Assembly: GCA_024760905.1 (NCBI GenBank)
Contig: CM045737.1
Location: 18,164,848-18,228,847, forward strand
DNA: 64,000 bases
Source of the DNA: Plotosus lineatus
Taxonomy: Eukaryota; Chordata; Actinopteri; Siluriformes; Plotosidae
Reading direction: 5' to 3'
Every line of letters begins with the position of its first letter. Positions within the stretch are counted from its first letter, which is position 1. Below the pieces are notes generated by a model. That model did not search any database and was not told the origin of the DNA. It saw only the letters and a list, made by a program, of their open reading frames with translations. This document shows, piece after piece, positions 12,169 to 22,715 of the stretch. Made by a program: the position numbers and the translations under genes.

Positions 12169-12956
12169 CAGTAAAACCTCTGCTGACGAACGCTTAAGCT
12201 CACGAACTTTTCGCCTCAAGAACATTAAATTTGCGAGCATATAGTCTCTGCTGACGAACTAGTTTTCGGCGGACGAATCAACCCACGCGGTCGAACAGAG
12301 CCACGGTGGCGGCCACGAGAAGCTGACGCACACTCATGGCGTCACAGTTCGTCACCCCCTTTCTTTGAGTGCGGAAGTGGTTTGTGTTTGATCGACATTT
12401 TGGACCATATTGAGTGTACTTTTGCTATTATGGGACCGAAAAAGACCCCACCACAGGCGGAGATCATTGAAAAACACGAACGAGGTGTGCGTTTGTGTGA
12501 CTCAGCGTCCCAGTACCAGTATGCTAAGTCTACCATTGCTCCCATCCTTAAGAACAAGGAAGCTATTAAGGGTGCGTGTGTGGCTAAGCGTGTTTCCAAA
12601 CAGTAGGCGTTTCAAACTCTCCTTCCAAACAGTAAGTCCCTCCCTCCCTCCTCCTCCCACTCCATTCCATCAAGCCGTCAACTACCATCATAAAGGTAAA
12701 TAAAACGATTTTATTATACAGTACAGTTTATTTCTTTAATTACAATACAATAGCACATTTATTATACATAAAATAAGGTATATTTTTGTGTAGTTTTAAG
12801 GCTTATTTAGTAGAAAATTATGTTTTATGGGGACCTGGGAACGGATTATTCTCATTTTCATGGTTTCTTATGGGAAATAAATGTTCGGAAGACGAACTTT
12901 TCGCCTTACACACACTTTCTGGGAACCAATTATGTTCGTGAGCTGTGGTATCACTG
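12169..12956 (+). mobile_element. Tigger-type transposon (family H), copy 1
   Basis: It runs from cagtaaaacctctgctgacg to gtgagctgtggtatcactg, with TA at 12167-12168 and 12957-12958. The 788-bp unit carries an N-terminal transposase remnant from 12430 (MGPKKTPPQAE...). A second copy at 30592-31410 is very similar throughout, including the CCTCC-rich tract and the aaaatgttcg... 3' portion. The remnant stops at 12604, so the element is non-autonomous. Confidence 0.88.
12430..12606 (+). pseudogene. Tigger transposase helix-turn-helix remnant
   Basis: 58 codons from MGPKK to a stop after VSKQ. It contains KSTIAPILKNKEAIKGA, which matches the second helix of the Tigger/CENP-B N-terminal domain, where KSTI-xILKNKE is the recognisable core. 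The catalytic domain is absent. Confidence 0.7.
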
Positions 12957-13093
12957 TACATCACAAGGATATACGTTCATAAAGCAGTTGGAATTTAGGA
13001 TTTTGATTCTTTCATGTATCAAAACACATACGCTCTCATGCAAGCACTCGCACACTGGCACTCCAATGCATGCACACAGTTTGTTTTTTTCAC

Positions 13094-13183
13094 CTTTTTC
13101 TTGCTGCAGTAGATTTGCCATTTCTTTTCTGCAGGCAATGCAAACATGGCCTCTCTGTGCTTCTCTGTGAGGTCCAGCTCATC
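13094..13183 (-). CDS. daam1: DAAM1-type formin, second coding exon
   Basis: This 90-bp exon encodes exactly 30 residues, beginning [14 protein letters not shown] and ending WQIYCSKKK. It follows the previous exon in phase 0, so the join reads [14 protein letters not shown], the conserved start of the DAAM GTPase-binding/FH3 module that takes part in autoinhibition and Rho binding. On the minus strand the acceptor is tcttattgcag (AG at 13185-13184) and the donor is AAG|gtgaaa (13093 downward). Length, phase and residues all agree with the DAAM1 family. The next exon was not seen between 1 and 13093, so the following intron is longer than 13 kb. The exon sits 137 bp from the end of a Tigger element that ends at 12956. 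Confidence 0.95.
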
Positions 13184-13384
13184 CTGCAATAAGAAAAAAT
13201 GTCAGCACTTACATATATCAATAAATGGCATTCCTTCTTCCTAACTTAGAAAACAATATTCATAAAATATATGTAGAATGCCTGATAATTGATGCTTTTA
13301 TAAACAAACGGTTAATAAAAAAACGTGTCTGTGTATGTATGTATATATTATAGAATATGATATGAGATAGAATTATCTCGATTC

Positions 13385-13431
13385 GCGGCAGGCCCCGGAA
13401 CCAAACCGATGCGAAAGTCAAGGGCCTACTG
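13385..13431 (+). mobile_element. Tigger family A right-end fragment
   Basis: ggccccggaaccaaac and agggcctactg, followed by TA, match the right terminus of family A (6640-6684, 50465-50510). The left boundary is unclear and may extend to about 13330. Confidence 0.75.
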
Positions 13432-13494
13432 TATCTATTGCTTTGCTTTACACCGTCATGTCTATAATTCCACTATCTTGTGTCACTCCTATCC

Positions 13495-13640
13495 TACTTA
13501 GGTCTGTTTTTCTCAGCAAGTCTCTGGAAGTTTTTCCTTGCCAGAACTACTTCGTACTTCTGGCTTGATCAGTAGGTACCTAAACGTACAGATGAAATGT
13601 GCATACTGAACCTAACTGAACTGAAATGAATCGAGTGCCT
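13495..13640 (+). repeat. Fish retroposon 3'-tail fragment
   Basis: The segment ggaagtttttccttgccaga, cttctggcttgatcagtagg and a terminal gaactgaaatgaat-type run resemble the widespread fish repeat tail that normally ends in an AAATTGAATTGAA-like run. The LINE/SINE family it belongs to is not certain. Confidence 0.5.
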
Positions 13641-13764
13641 GTTCTGCACAACATTGTGTCTAGATCTATACATGATTTAAACACAATTCAACAGATGCTG
13701 AAGGAGTTGAACAGCAATTCCAACTACTTCACACACCCACAACTGTGAGCAAACACACGAGCGT

Positions 13765-13767
<3 letters not shown>

Positions 13768-13804
<37 letters not shown>
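13768..13804. repeat. (CA)n microsatellite
   Basis: Uninterrupted AC dinucleotides. Further pure CA arrays in the window are listed separately where long. Confidence 0.95.
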
Positions 13805-13809
<5 letters not shown>

Positions 13810-14224
13810 CACTAATGGTTTTGACAATAAAGGCCCCGATGAACTCCTTCACTAGCAATTTCCTTGTATTCAGACCTGGAAATAGCATATCCACAACACA
13901 CGCTGCTGTGGTTAGTCACAAACAATAGGTCTGAATGCAAGAAAGCTAATTTCATGTGTCCACAACCATAAATGCTCTGGAACCATTCTGAATTCAACAT
14001 AGGTGCGTGCGTGCGTGCACTATCTTTCTGGAGATGTCTTCTCTAGCCCCTTACCTTAACTATTACAACAAAATCGCTGACCCCAACCTATACTATACCA
14101 TAACCTTACCTATACCTAATGCTAACCTAAACAACAAATCTTGACCATCAAATACCCCTTCAAAAAGTGAGGACCTCAGTTTGTATGCTAAAAGCATATT
14201 CCAGTGCTCAATCTGTAGCAACAT

Positions 14225-14227
<3 letters not shown>

Positions 14228-14275
<48 letters not shown>
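14228..14275. repeat. (CA)n microsatellite
   Basis: About 24 uninterrupted CA units. Confidence 0.95.
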
Positions 14276-14276
<1 letters not shown>

Positions 14277-14569
14277 CTGATATCATGACTGCTAGAGTAA
14301 AACCATGCACTTGGATGTGTTGCAGTACCTCCCTTCAATCTGTCACTCCATTGAGAGGCCTGAGGATAAACCCCACATGCCTTCACATAGTATTCCACAC
14401 TCCTAAAAATCCCAACATGCTTTTCGCATATTTATCACACCCAAAGCACAAAATGGAACGCTGATAAATACTAAAAATTCCAAAGTTTCCGACTTCCAAG
14501 TTTGCGACAGACTTGGAAAGGAGTAGCGAACACAAACCTGTGCAATTGTTAAACTAAATTATGCTCTGT

Positions 14570-14757
14570 ATTGTTTGAATTTTCTTTTTCTTATTTCATT
14601 TGGCAGTCACCCATTCTCCAGAGTGCCTTGAACTTTTTATCTAATTTATACAACTTAGCAGTTGAGGGTTAAGGGCATTGCTCAAGAATTCGAGCTTGAC
14701 CGTCTAACCTTGTAATCACCAACCCAGAGGCTTAACCACTGAGCCACCACTGCACCA
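14570..14757 (-). repeat. tRNA-derived SINE fragment
   Basis: On the minus strand the head gcagtggtggctcagtgg is followed by ttaagcctctgggttggtga, then ttgagcaatgcccttaaccc, the order of a common teleost tRNA-derived SINE. It is decayed and lacks a clean B box. Confidence 0.65.
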
Positions 14758-14834
14758 AGTTTGGATCGGTTCATCAGCCTGTTTTAGCACTATGGATCTG
14801 CTCTATTAGAAAATATACAGCCCAGGCAGGTGCG

Positions 14835-15190
14835 ATTTAGCCATTCATTCATTTCATAACGGATTGAACCTCGTTAGAGATGCAGGGAGGTTGGCACCTA
14901 TCTTCGTGACTTTGGGAAAAGGCTGGGAGCACCCTGAACAACTTGTCAGACTAATGTCATGCCGCCTCACATACAACTACTCATACTCACTCTTACACTA
15001 AGGGGCAATTTGAAAGAGCCAATCAGCATACTGTGCATGTTTTTGGACTATGGGAGGAAACTGGAGGACCCAGAGGCGAACCACACAAGCATGGGGAGAA
15101 CATTATATCTTCACACAGAAACGCAATCAGACCCAGGACCTTTCTTGTGGTGAGGCAAACATGGTAACCATTGGGCACCTGTGCCACCAT
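14835..15190 (-). repeat. L2-tailed SINE
   Basis: Read on the plus strand it is the antisense of the L2-type SINE: cattcattcatttcataacg, cctgaacaacttgtc, ggggcaatttgaaagagcc, tgtttttggactatggg, aggaaactggaggaccc, gtgccaccat. The order and orientation mirror the plus-strand copies at 40887-41190 and 51107-51490. Confidence 0.75.
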
Positions 15191-15574
15191 TAGAATGTAT
15201 CATTTGTGTCAAATTTAGAGTTATCAAGTGCATCCACTTAACCTTTCCACAAGCTTGTTACAAAAAAAGTCTGTCTGGGTTTAAGAATTCAATTATTTTC
15301 AGTTTAAGGCAGCAAGTTACGCTCAGACATATCGCACTACCACAAAATGAGATGTGCTATTTTTAGGAAGGAGAAACCTGTTTTAAACCAGGTCAGATTT
15401 CTGGGACATAGTCATCCATAAGTGATTCTAAAGTGGAGCAGAACGTAAACGATCAAAACATGAAGGGTTTTCACACACACACAAACACACATACACACAC
15501 ATACACACACATACACTCTGTTGTCCAGAAGTACACCACATGTTCTGTAAAGTTTGTCATAAGAAGGGATTGAT

Positions 15575-15799
15575 ATGCCAACAACCATCACAATTTGGCC
15601 TCGAATGACTGAGAATGCAAAACAAGTCAAGACCCGGCTAAAAGAAATTACCCCAGAAGAGCAATTTTGCTTGTATTTTGATGGCAAGAAAATTGATGGA
15701 GAATCTCAGGTTGTCCATGTAAAGAACTCAACTACGACTTTACACATTGGCTTCTTGGCTTGTGAAAGTGAATCAGCTTTGGCTGCAGATCTTCAATAA
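15575..15799 (+). CDS. Unrecognised 74-codon open frame, possibly transposon-derived
   Basis: An uninterrupted frame begins MPTTITIWPRMTE and includes CLYFDGKKIDGE and HIGFLACESES. The composition is protein-like rather than low complexity. I do not recognise a domain. It has no splice context and no neighbours suggesting a host exon on the plus strand. It could be a fragment of a transposon-encoded protein or chance. Confidence 0.2.
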   Translation: MPTTITIWPRMTENAKQVKTRLKEITPEEQFCLYFDGKKIDGESQVVHVKNSTTTLHIGFLACESESALAADLQ

Positions 15800-16070
15800 T
15801 AATATATTATTTTTATCTTTTGCCATTGTACTGTTTCCTTTTGAAAACATATTTGATTTGCAGAAGATTCTAGGACTTATTTTCTTTTTTCTATTGAGGT
15901 TTTTGTGTGGTTTTCCACTGTCATTTTTCATTGTTGAAATACAAAATTACTTCAGGTGCTGGAGGTTTTTTCAAATGTACGAACAAAAAAATGTTTTATT
16001 TTTGTGAGTTTTAGGCTAAAAGTCATAATTTAAAACCCCAGGCATAAAAGTCTAAAATTAGTCATAACCC

Positions 16071-16073
<3 letters not shown>

Positions 16074-16104
<31 letters not shown>
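16074..16104. repeat. (CA)n microsatellite
   Basis: Pure CA array. Confidence 0.95.
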
Positions 16105-16107
<3 letters not shown>

Positions 16108-16279
16108 ATCGTCTGAGGATTGGTTTAAGACACATCTTGGAATGTAGTTTACTTGTTCTTATAACAAATTTTTCCATTATATTACAAGAACTGTCACTAT
16201 GCCCTGTATCAGAATTGAAACATCTGTTCTTTGTGGTTGAATATATATGAAAAAATAAAAAATACATAAAAAATTATAT

Positions 16280-16428
<149 letters not shown>

Positions 16429-19400
16429 CACTCTCAGTAAACTATACATACGAAGATGTCTCCACCTGCACATCAGTTTTGAGATTATGTCATTATACAG
16501 TAGGTTTTAGGCACTTTAGCTTCAGCAGCATGAGGTTTAAGAGCATGACTAAAAGATGACACTGTTTGGATTTTGCAAAAATAATAATTTTACTTTCCAT
16601 CATGCTATACCAGGATCTACTACCAATTTAAATAAATAAAGTCATGTGATATCTCTCTCAAGGTATTATCATCACACTGTAATAAGGAAATCCCTGTGGG
16701 GACTTTTTTGCATACCTTCCCATATACTCACTTGCTTTAGTAATTTTATCAGCAACCACAGACCGATGCTAATGTTTTCCTGTCTGGTGACAGTAAAGTC
16801 TCTTTTGACCAGCAGGAACAGAGGAGAAAGGAAGAGTGGTTCCATCTCTCATCCTGTCCCATCATTTCTCTTCCTGTGACGCTCCTCATAGGAAATGAGG
16901 TGCACATTCAGCAGAGTTCCATCTTACACAGACTTCAATTACCTTGTAAATATTAATCCGTGGGGTCTTTACTTGCTACTCTCGGTAAAAAGAAGCAAGC
17001 TTCTAAACAGTGAACACAGCCATCCAGTGTCTATTTTGTGTAAATAAAGAAATGGATGGAAAAAAAAATGAATATAACTCATATGTGGGGATACAAGAAT
17101 CTGCACATAGGTTACATGCAGATTTAAAAAATGCGTTTTAGAAGGAATATTACTACTCAAAAGACCATTACAGAATGGTTTGTATTTATACCTGAATCCA
17201 CTGTATCTACACATGATTCTTCACAGCATATCAAGTCTGTATTACATCATCGTTATATATTAAAATGGAAAACGCATTATAAACAGGGGGAGACTCCTTC
17301 CTACTAAAATGGCCTCATGAAACATCACCATCTCACAGACATCTCAAAACTTACAGCTACATTTACAATAAGACAAATCCACACGAGGGAAAACCTCCAA
17401 AAAACTCTCATGAAGAGATCCAGGGCAGAATATAAAATGGATTGGTGACAATTCCACTGGTGAGAGTGAAGAGCTCTACTTTTATCCCTAGGCCCCAAAC
17501 CACACCTTCCTAACCCCCACCCCCCCACCCCGAAAAAAACCCCAAAACAAAACAAAAAACCCAGCAGATCTTCAGTTGCAGTAGCATTGGTTTATTGGTT
17601 TTAACAAACTTACAGCCACTTTCTAGAGAACACCATAATGATCTATAACATACGGATCACTATCGTCGTCATGCTGGCAAATCTCCACCTAAAGTGATTA
17701 CAATTTAATAAAACAAGACTGAAAAAAGATATCAGCCACTCACTGGCTTCATGGCAGGAAATTCTGCATCCCTGTGCATTCATGCACTTATTCAGTTATT
17801 CATTTATTCAGTAATGTACAGAAAGCAAAAAGAGACGAAATCCAGAAGAAAAAAAAATACAGGACAAGAGCTTCAGTTCATGTTCACAGCTATTATCAAA
17901 ATCGGTGAAAATACATATATAAATGGTATTATCTCGGGTATACCAATGTCAGAGAACCCGTGTCCACTGTGGACTGAACTTCCTGTTCTTGTCTAAAATG
18001 ACTGTATCCCACGGTCCCATCCTGCTCAGAGTTTGATGCATTGTGCAGTCTGAAATATTTACCCACTTAACACTGCTGTAAAAAGTGGCTACTTGTGTGA
18101 CTGCATGTTTATTCTCAGTTCAATCCCGTCTGGTTATTCTCCTCTAACATCTCTCACCAACAAGACATTTCCACTCAAAGAACTACTGCTTAGGTGATGC
18201 CCCCCCCCATTATTGTAGAGACCGCTGTGTGCACTGCGTATGCATCAGGAGAGCAACATCTGAAATACACATCTTGTACCAGCAACAACGCCGCCATCAA
18301 TGTCAATGAAGTCTAAATTTTTTCATATTCTAATGTTTGACGTTAATATGCACAAAATCTGTTCTACATGATCTACCTGATTTTATGCATTGTGACAGAG
18401 ACATGATTGGATGATACTGTACAGGTGTTCCTATTAAAAAGTGGGTAGGGACTGTATCTGAGAGGATTACAGTATGTATCAAATGTAAATATATAGTATT
18501 ACTGTGACTTATCCCCTGTGCTGTTGTATCTGAAGTACAATGGAAGTGTTGACACAGTCCAATGTTGGGTTTTGTATAATGAAAGCGCTTATTTTCTTCT
18601 GCTTACATTTAAATATACTGTAATTCATTCATTGCCTTCACACATTCACACTCAAGGAGTTGGTATCTATTTTGTTTGACTAATTAATATAAAAGTTGTT
18701 TAAATATTTACTTTTTAATGGAAACTGGTGTTCATGCACTTGAGTGCAATTTGATTAGAGCTTAAAAGTTTATAGGAAAATGGCCTTCGTAAGTCAAGCA
18801 CAGTTTGGCACAGACTGAATTACAGAATCCTTCTATGGCACTGCTGTCTTGGTCATAGTTTATACCTTCATCTCCGAGCTATATAAGGGAATAGAAGGAA
18901 CCCAGAATCAAAACAAAGGCTTGTCACATTCAGTTTTGTCTACATTATATCAATTACTGTGAGTCAGCACAAAAGTTATAAGGTTAACTACCAATACAAA
19001 AATATTTAATTAATTTACTGGAAATTTTCAGTTCTGATGTCACTTATTAGTCATGTGTCATGCAGAAAATTTATATATTTATAATTCACAATAGAAGCTC
19101 TTTCTGGGGGGGGGGGAAAGATTTTAAAAAAGCTTGGATGCAAAATGTGGATTAATTGCTGTTTGAATCTTATTTCATTTAGTCACTGCACAATAACAAG
19201 CTTTGTTCCTTGTTGTGCAAACTCAACTGGAATAAAATAAAAGAATGGATGTGCTGTGTAGCCGTAATCATGAATATCCAAAAAAAAAAAATACTTGCGT
19301 CATAATGGAAGTATATGATGAATGGTCCATTCTATACACCTGAAAAGTGCTCAGACCTTTTTGAAACATTAACCTGTTGTGTATTCATTTGCCTTAAGAA

Positions 19401-20673
19401 CTCAATTAAAGAACTTAACCTTCGCCAAAAACAATCTTATGAAACTTACACTCTGCATATCGACTCACACTGTGAAAGCCCAGCATGTGGCAAAGGCACT
19501 AAACGCCTCTGTAAACACTGAAAACACTGACTGAAGCAGTTCTGTCTTGTACAGCAATTCAAAACTAAATGAGGCTAAATAGACAACCAAACAAAAACAT
19601 GCAATTAGTCTACAGAACAGGCCAGTCAATAAGACCTATTGATATGCAAAACTGGTCGACATTCTCGCTGTAGGCTGAGCCAACAGACCACATTGGTTGG
19701 CAGAGAACAAGAAAGAAAAGGAAGTAAAGAAACCAAAACAAAAAAGAAAAATGTAAGACAGAGGGGCAAGGAGAAAAATTGCCAGTCTGGGTGGGATACC
19801 CCTCTGAGTGATCTAAATTTGATCCAAGTTACTTAGCCACACGTCCATAATTACTGCAAGTTTCACAGCATAAGTGGGGGCTGAATAAATTCATCACGGT
19901 GCAGCACATTTCCATTCATTACTCCATATGCCAGCGGGGCATTATAAGAAATAGTTGATATTAAATAATGTTTATTAAAGAAACTTTGCTCCTTTTGACT
20001 ATAAAAATGTGTCTGAATCCCTAACATTCAGGATATTGCACTAGAAACAAAATTCACCAGTTTCCACAAAATCCTCCGTGAAAATATACTTCATGCAATA
20101 TGAAATGTACAGATTTAGGCACTGCCTAAAAGCAGAGCTCCCAATACACATTGATAGGTGTCTGTGCTTGGGTTTGTTTTTCAATGTCTTTTCTTTCATT
20201 AGCTGATTTCTGAACACCAAGACACAGGACAACCATCCAAGCCACATTCCAAAACTTTGGTATCTCACTTAGGATCACCACAACAGTAGCCAATGAAAAA
20301 CATATCTAATGGACAGAAAGGTCTAGATATGGAAAAATAAATAAATAAAAGTGACAAAGAGGATGACTTGGTTGGATTTATCTTCTCTTAGAAACTGGTG
20401 CCAGCCAATGTACAATCTTGTGGCTCGATTGATATATTTGAAGGCATCTACTGGCTTCCTCAAATATAGAAGCATACATAAGTAAAATAAGGGGGAAATA
20501 AACACAGTTGCTTCTTATAAACTCTGTCTTGCACACCAGGCTCTATGTTTTTATCCAACCATTATACACTGCTGGGAGGTGGGGGGTGTAAATAAATTGC
20601 TCGTATACACGAAAATGCTGTTGTTCCACCTTTAGCTTTCAGCATGGAATCGTCATGGTACTGTTTCAACAAA

Positions 20674-20677
<4 letters not shown>
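16429..20677. other. Plain intron sequence
   Basis: About 4.2 kb within the DAAM1 intron without recognised repeats, exons or RNA genes. Short homopolymers only (for example G-run at about 19107-19116). Confidence 0.6.
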
Positions 20678-20704
<27 letters not shown>

Positions 20705-20834
20705 CTCGGCTTATGTTGTTAATTGATTCCATAAGAGACGAATTAAGTAAAAAAACTACTTAAATCGAATTATCTTGTCTCTAGGCTACGCAATGTCAAA
20801 TTTACTGGTATAACATTATATACAACTATATATA

Positions 20835-21379
20835 CTGTATTTTCCGGACTACAAGTTGCACTTTTTTCATGCTTTGGCTGAAGGTGTGACTTATACTCCA
20901 GAGCAACTTATATGTGAACTTATTACATATAATTCTGTTAGTCACAATAATAATGAACATAATTTCACATGCTTGTTAGTTCTCTAGCTGTGGCCATCTA
21001 CCTTTTTTATTTTGTTCATTGCAGAAATAACAATCTCCACTTTTCTCCAGTCCCTCAGAACTTTCTTGTTCACTCCAAACTTTATTTCTGCTGCTTGATT
21101 ACCATTTTCTGCTGCATATTTCACTACTTGCAGTTTGTAAACCACAGAATAGGATTTTCTTTTTGGGGGACATTTTTCAGTGGTGGATGAGCAGGTACTG
21201 GTACCCAAGCTTAGAGTGTCCGCTTGTGGTTTAGAGTGTAAAAATAACAAACGCGTGAAATTATGCCTTATTATTATGACAAACAGAATTGTGTAATAAT
21301 TGCGCATGTGTGTCACTCTGGAGTATAAGTCGCACCTTCAGCCAAAGTATGAAAAGATTGAAAAGAGTGCGACTTATAG
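20835..21379 (-). mobile_element. pogo-like transposon (family F), internally deleted
   Basis: The left end is ctgtattttccggactac; the right side ends gcgacttatagtccgg, where the last ten or so bases of the terminal repeat are replaced by a G/GT run. On the minus strand it encodes PPKRKSYSVVYKLQVVKYAAENGN...FGVNKKVLRDWRK, the Brinker-type DNA-binding domain seen at the N-terminus of this fish pogo-like transposase. Catalytic DDE sequence is absent. Other copies lie at 35948 and 51687. Confidence 0.8.
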
Positions 21380-21397
21380 TCCGGGGGGGGGTGTGTG

Positions 21398-21428
<31 letters not shown>

Positions 21429-21441
21429 CACAGTGATCACT

Positions 21442-21798
21442 CAATGAAGTTATGGGAAAAAATAGGGGAAGCTAGACTACGGAAAGAAAGAGCACCACAG
21501 ATGCAGTGTTTGCTTTAAGGATGTTAACAGAGAAGTACAGAGAAGGTCAGATGGGCTGCATTGTGCCTTTGTGGAACTGGAGAAAGCATATGACAGGGTG
21601 CCGAGAGAGAAACTGTGGTATTGCATGAGGAAGTCTGGAGTAGCAGAGAAGTATGTTAGAGTGGTGCAGGACATGTATGAGAGATGTAAGACAGTGGTGA
21701 GGTGTGCTGTCGGTGTGACAGAAGAGTTCAAGGTGGAGGTACGACTGCATCAAGGGTCAGCTCTGAGCCCCTTCTTGTTTGCTATGGTGATGGACAGG
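21442..21798 (+). pseudogene. RTE LINE reverse-transcriptase fragment (third copy)
   Basis: It matches the LINE at 28034-30344 from caatgaagctatggg to gctatggtgatggacagg, with an internal deletion of about 55-60 bp near 21478 and more substitutions than the two long copies. It encodes [12 protein letters not shown]...[20 protein letters not shown] motifs before the catalytic FADD, which is missing. It passes abruptly into a Tigger fragment at 21799. Confidence 0.88.
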
Positions 21799-22339
21799 TT
21801 GCCGTCACTCGAACGCCATATTGGACAGATCCACCTGACGCCATCTTAGACAGAGATCCCATTGGCTCGGAGGGATGACGCAGCTACCTCCCATTGCCTA
21901 TTATAGAGCTGAATCCGCTAGGATGCTTTTCGTATAAAGGACAGAGTTACTGTTTTTTTATGCTTTATTTCTTGACTCAGGCTTTTAACCTTCCAAAAAC
22001 ATTTGTAAGATTATAACTCTTCTAAGAAGACATGGTCAACTCGCGCGTGCGCACACACACACACACGTGTAATTTCCGGTGCAAGTGAGAAGAAGAAACA
22101 GGCTCGAGTGATATCGCAAAGGAATATGGCCAAACCAGTCTACCATCGGTACGATATTGAAGCAGAAGGAGGTCTTAAGAGGTGTGCTTTTATAATTTTT
22201 AAAGGGCTTAGGGGGTAGTAATGCAGGCCTTGGAACGAATCACACGTCTTACATGTAAAATGCTGTTCAATTTACAATAAAATGCAGGTTACAAAAAAGG
22301 CTCTGGAACGGATTAATGTCGTAAAGTGAGGTACCACTG
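21799..22339 (+). mobile_element. Tigger family C fragment near the DAAM1 donor site
   Basis: The right terminus gtgaggtaccactg is followed by TA (22340-22341). The body has the leader (gagggatgacgcagct, ttttcgtataaaggacagag) and a reduced transposase exon (aaggaatatggccaaa, acgatattgaagcagaagg). The left terminus is missing. The right end lies 92 bp from the splice donor at 22432/22431. Confidence 0.8.
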
Positions 22340-22432
22340 TATTACTGGAAAAACCAAGATCACAAGGAGGACTATAATTAAGACATAGTATTATGAATAG
22401 AGTTACATTTTGAAATTCATGCTGACACTTAC

Positions 22433-22615
22433 TACAAGCTCAGAGAACATGTTGTCCAGCTCATCATAGCTAGGAATGGGGAGTGTTGGCTCCATGGTCT
22501 GCAGGACAAAGTCCTCCCGCAGCCGATAGGTGATCTCAGGATGGTCATTGCTCTGGAAGCAGCAGAAGACAAAAGACATGCCACGGCCTCCACCACCACG
22601 TTTACGAGGCGCCAT
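22433..22615 (-). CDS. daam1: DAAM1-type formin, first coding exon
   Basis: This is the start-codon exon of a Dishevelled-associated activator of morphogenesis, a cytoplasmic diaphanous-related formin that links Wnt/planar-polarity signalling and Rho GTPases to actin assembly. Reading the minus strand, 61 codons run from ATG at 22615 to a GTA valine, followed directly by a consensus donor gtaagt at 22432-22427. The protein opens MAPRKRGG, has the FCCF and NDHPEITYRLR blocks, and ends MFSELV, which agrees with the DAAM1 N-terminus as I know it; DAAM2 differs clearly here (it starts MAPRKRSHHG). The ATG lies in a strong Kozak context (gagccATGG). Compared with the human protein as I recall it, there is an expanded glycine run (GGGGRG) and about two residues missing after YRLR. 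The exon ends in phase 0 and continues at 13183. The GTPase-binding domain starts only near its end. daam1a and daam1b cannot be told apart here. Confidence 0.95.
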
Positions 22616-22715
22616 GGCTCCTTGAGGGGAGAAGGAGGCAGCGGACCAGGCTAAGGGATGAAGGACTCCTCCTTCAAGTGCCTCGGCGATATAGAATTGC
22701 CTCCGTCACAAAACC
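22616..22715 (-). other. daam1: Probable 5' untranslated part of the DAAM1 start-codon exon
   Basis: Upstream of the ATG on the minus strand, an unusually good acceptor (polypyrimidine run ending ctctctcag, AG at 22717-22716) would start the exon at 22715 and give a 100-base leader with no upstream ATG. A second candidate acceptor (tcccctcaag, AG at 22622-22621) would leave only five untranslated bases. I favour the first because its pyrimidine tract is longer and purer. Either way the transcript starts in another, unseen exon. RNA-seq reads would decide. Confidence 0.5.
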
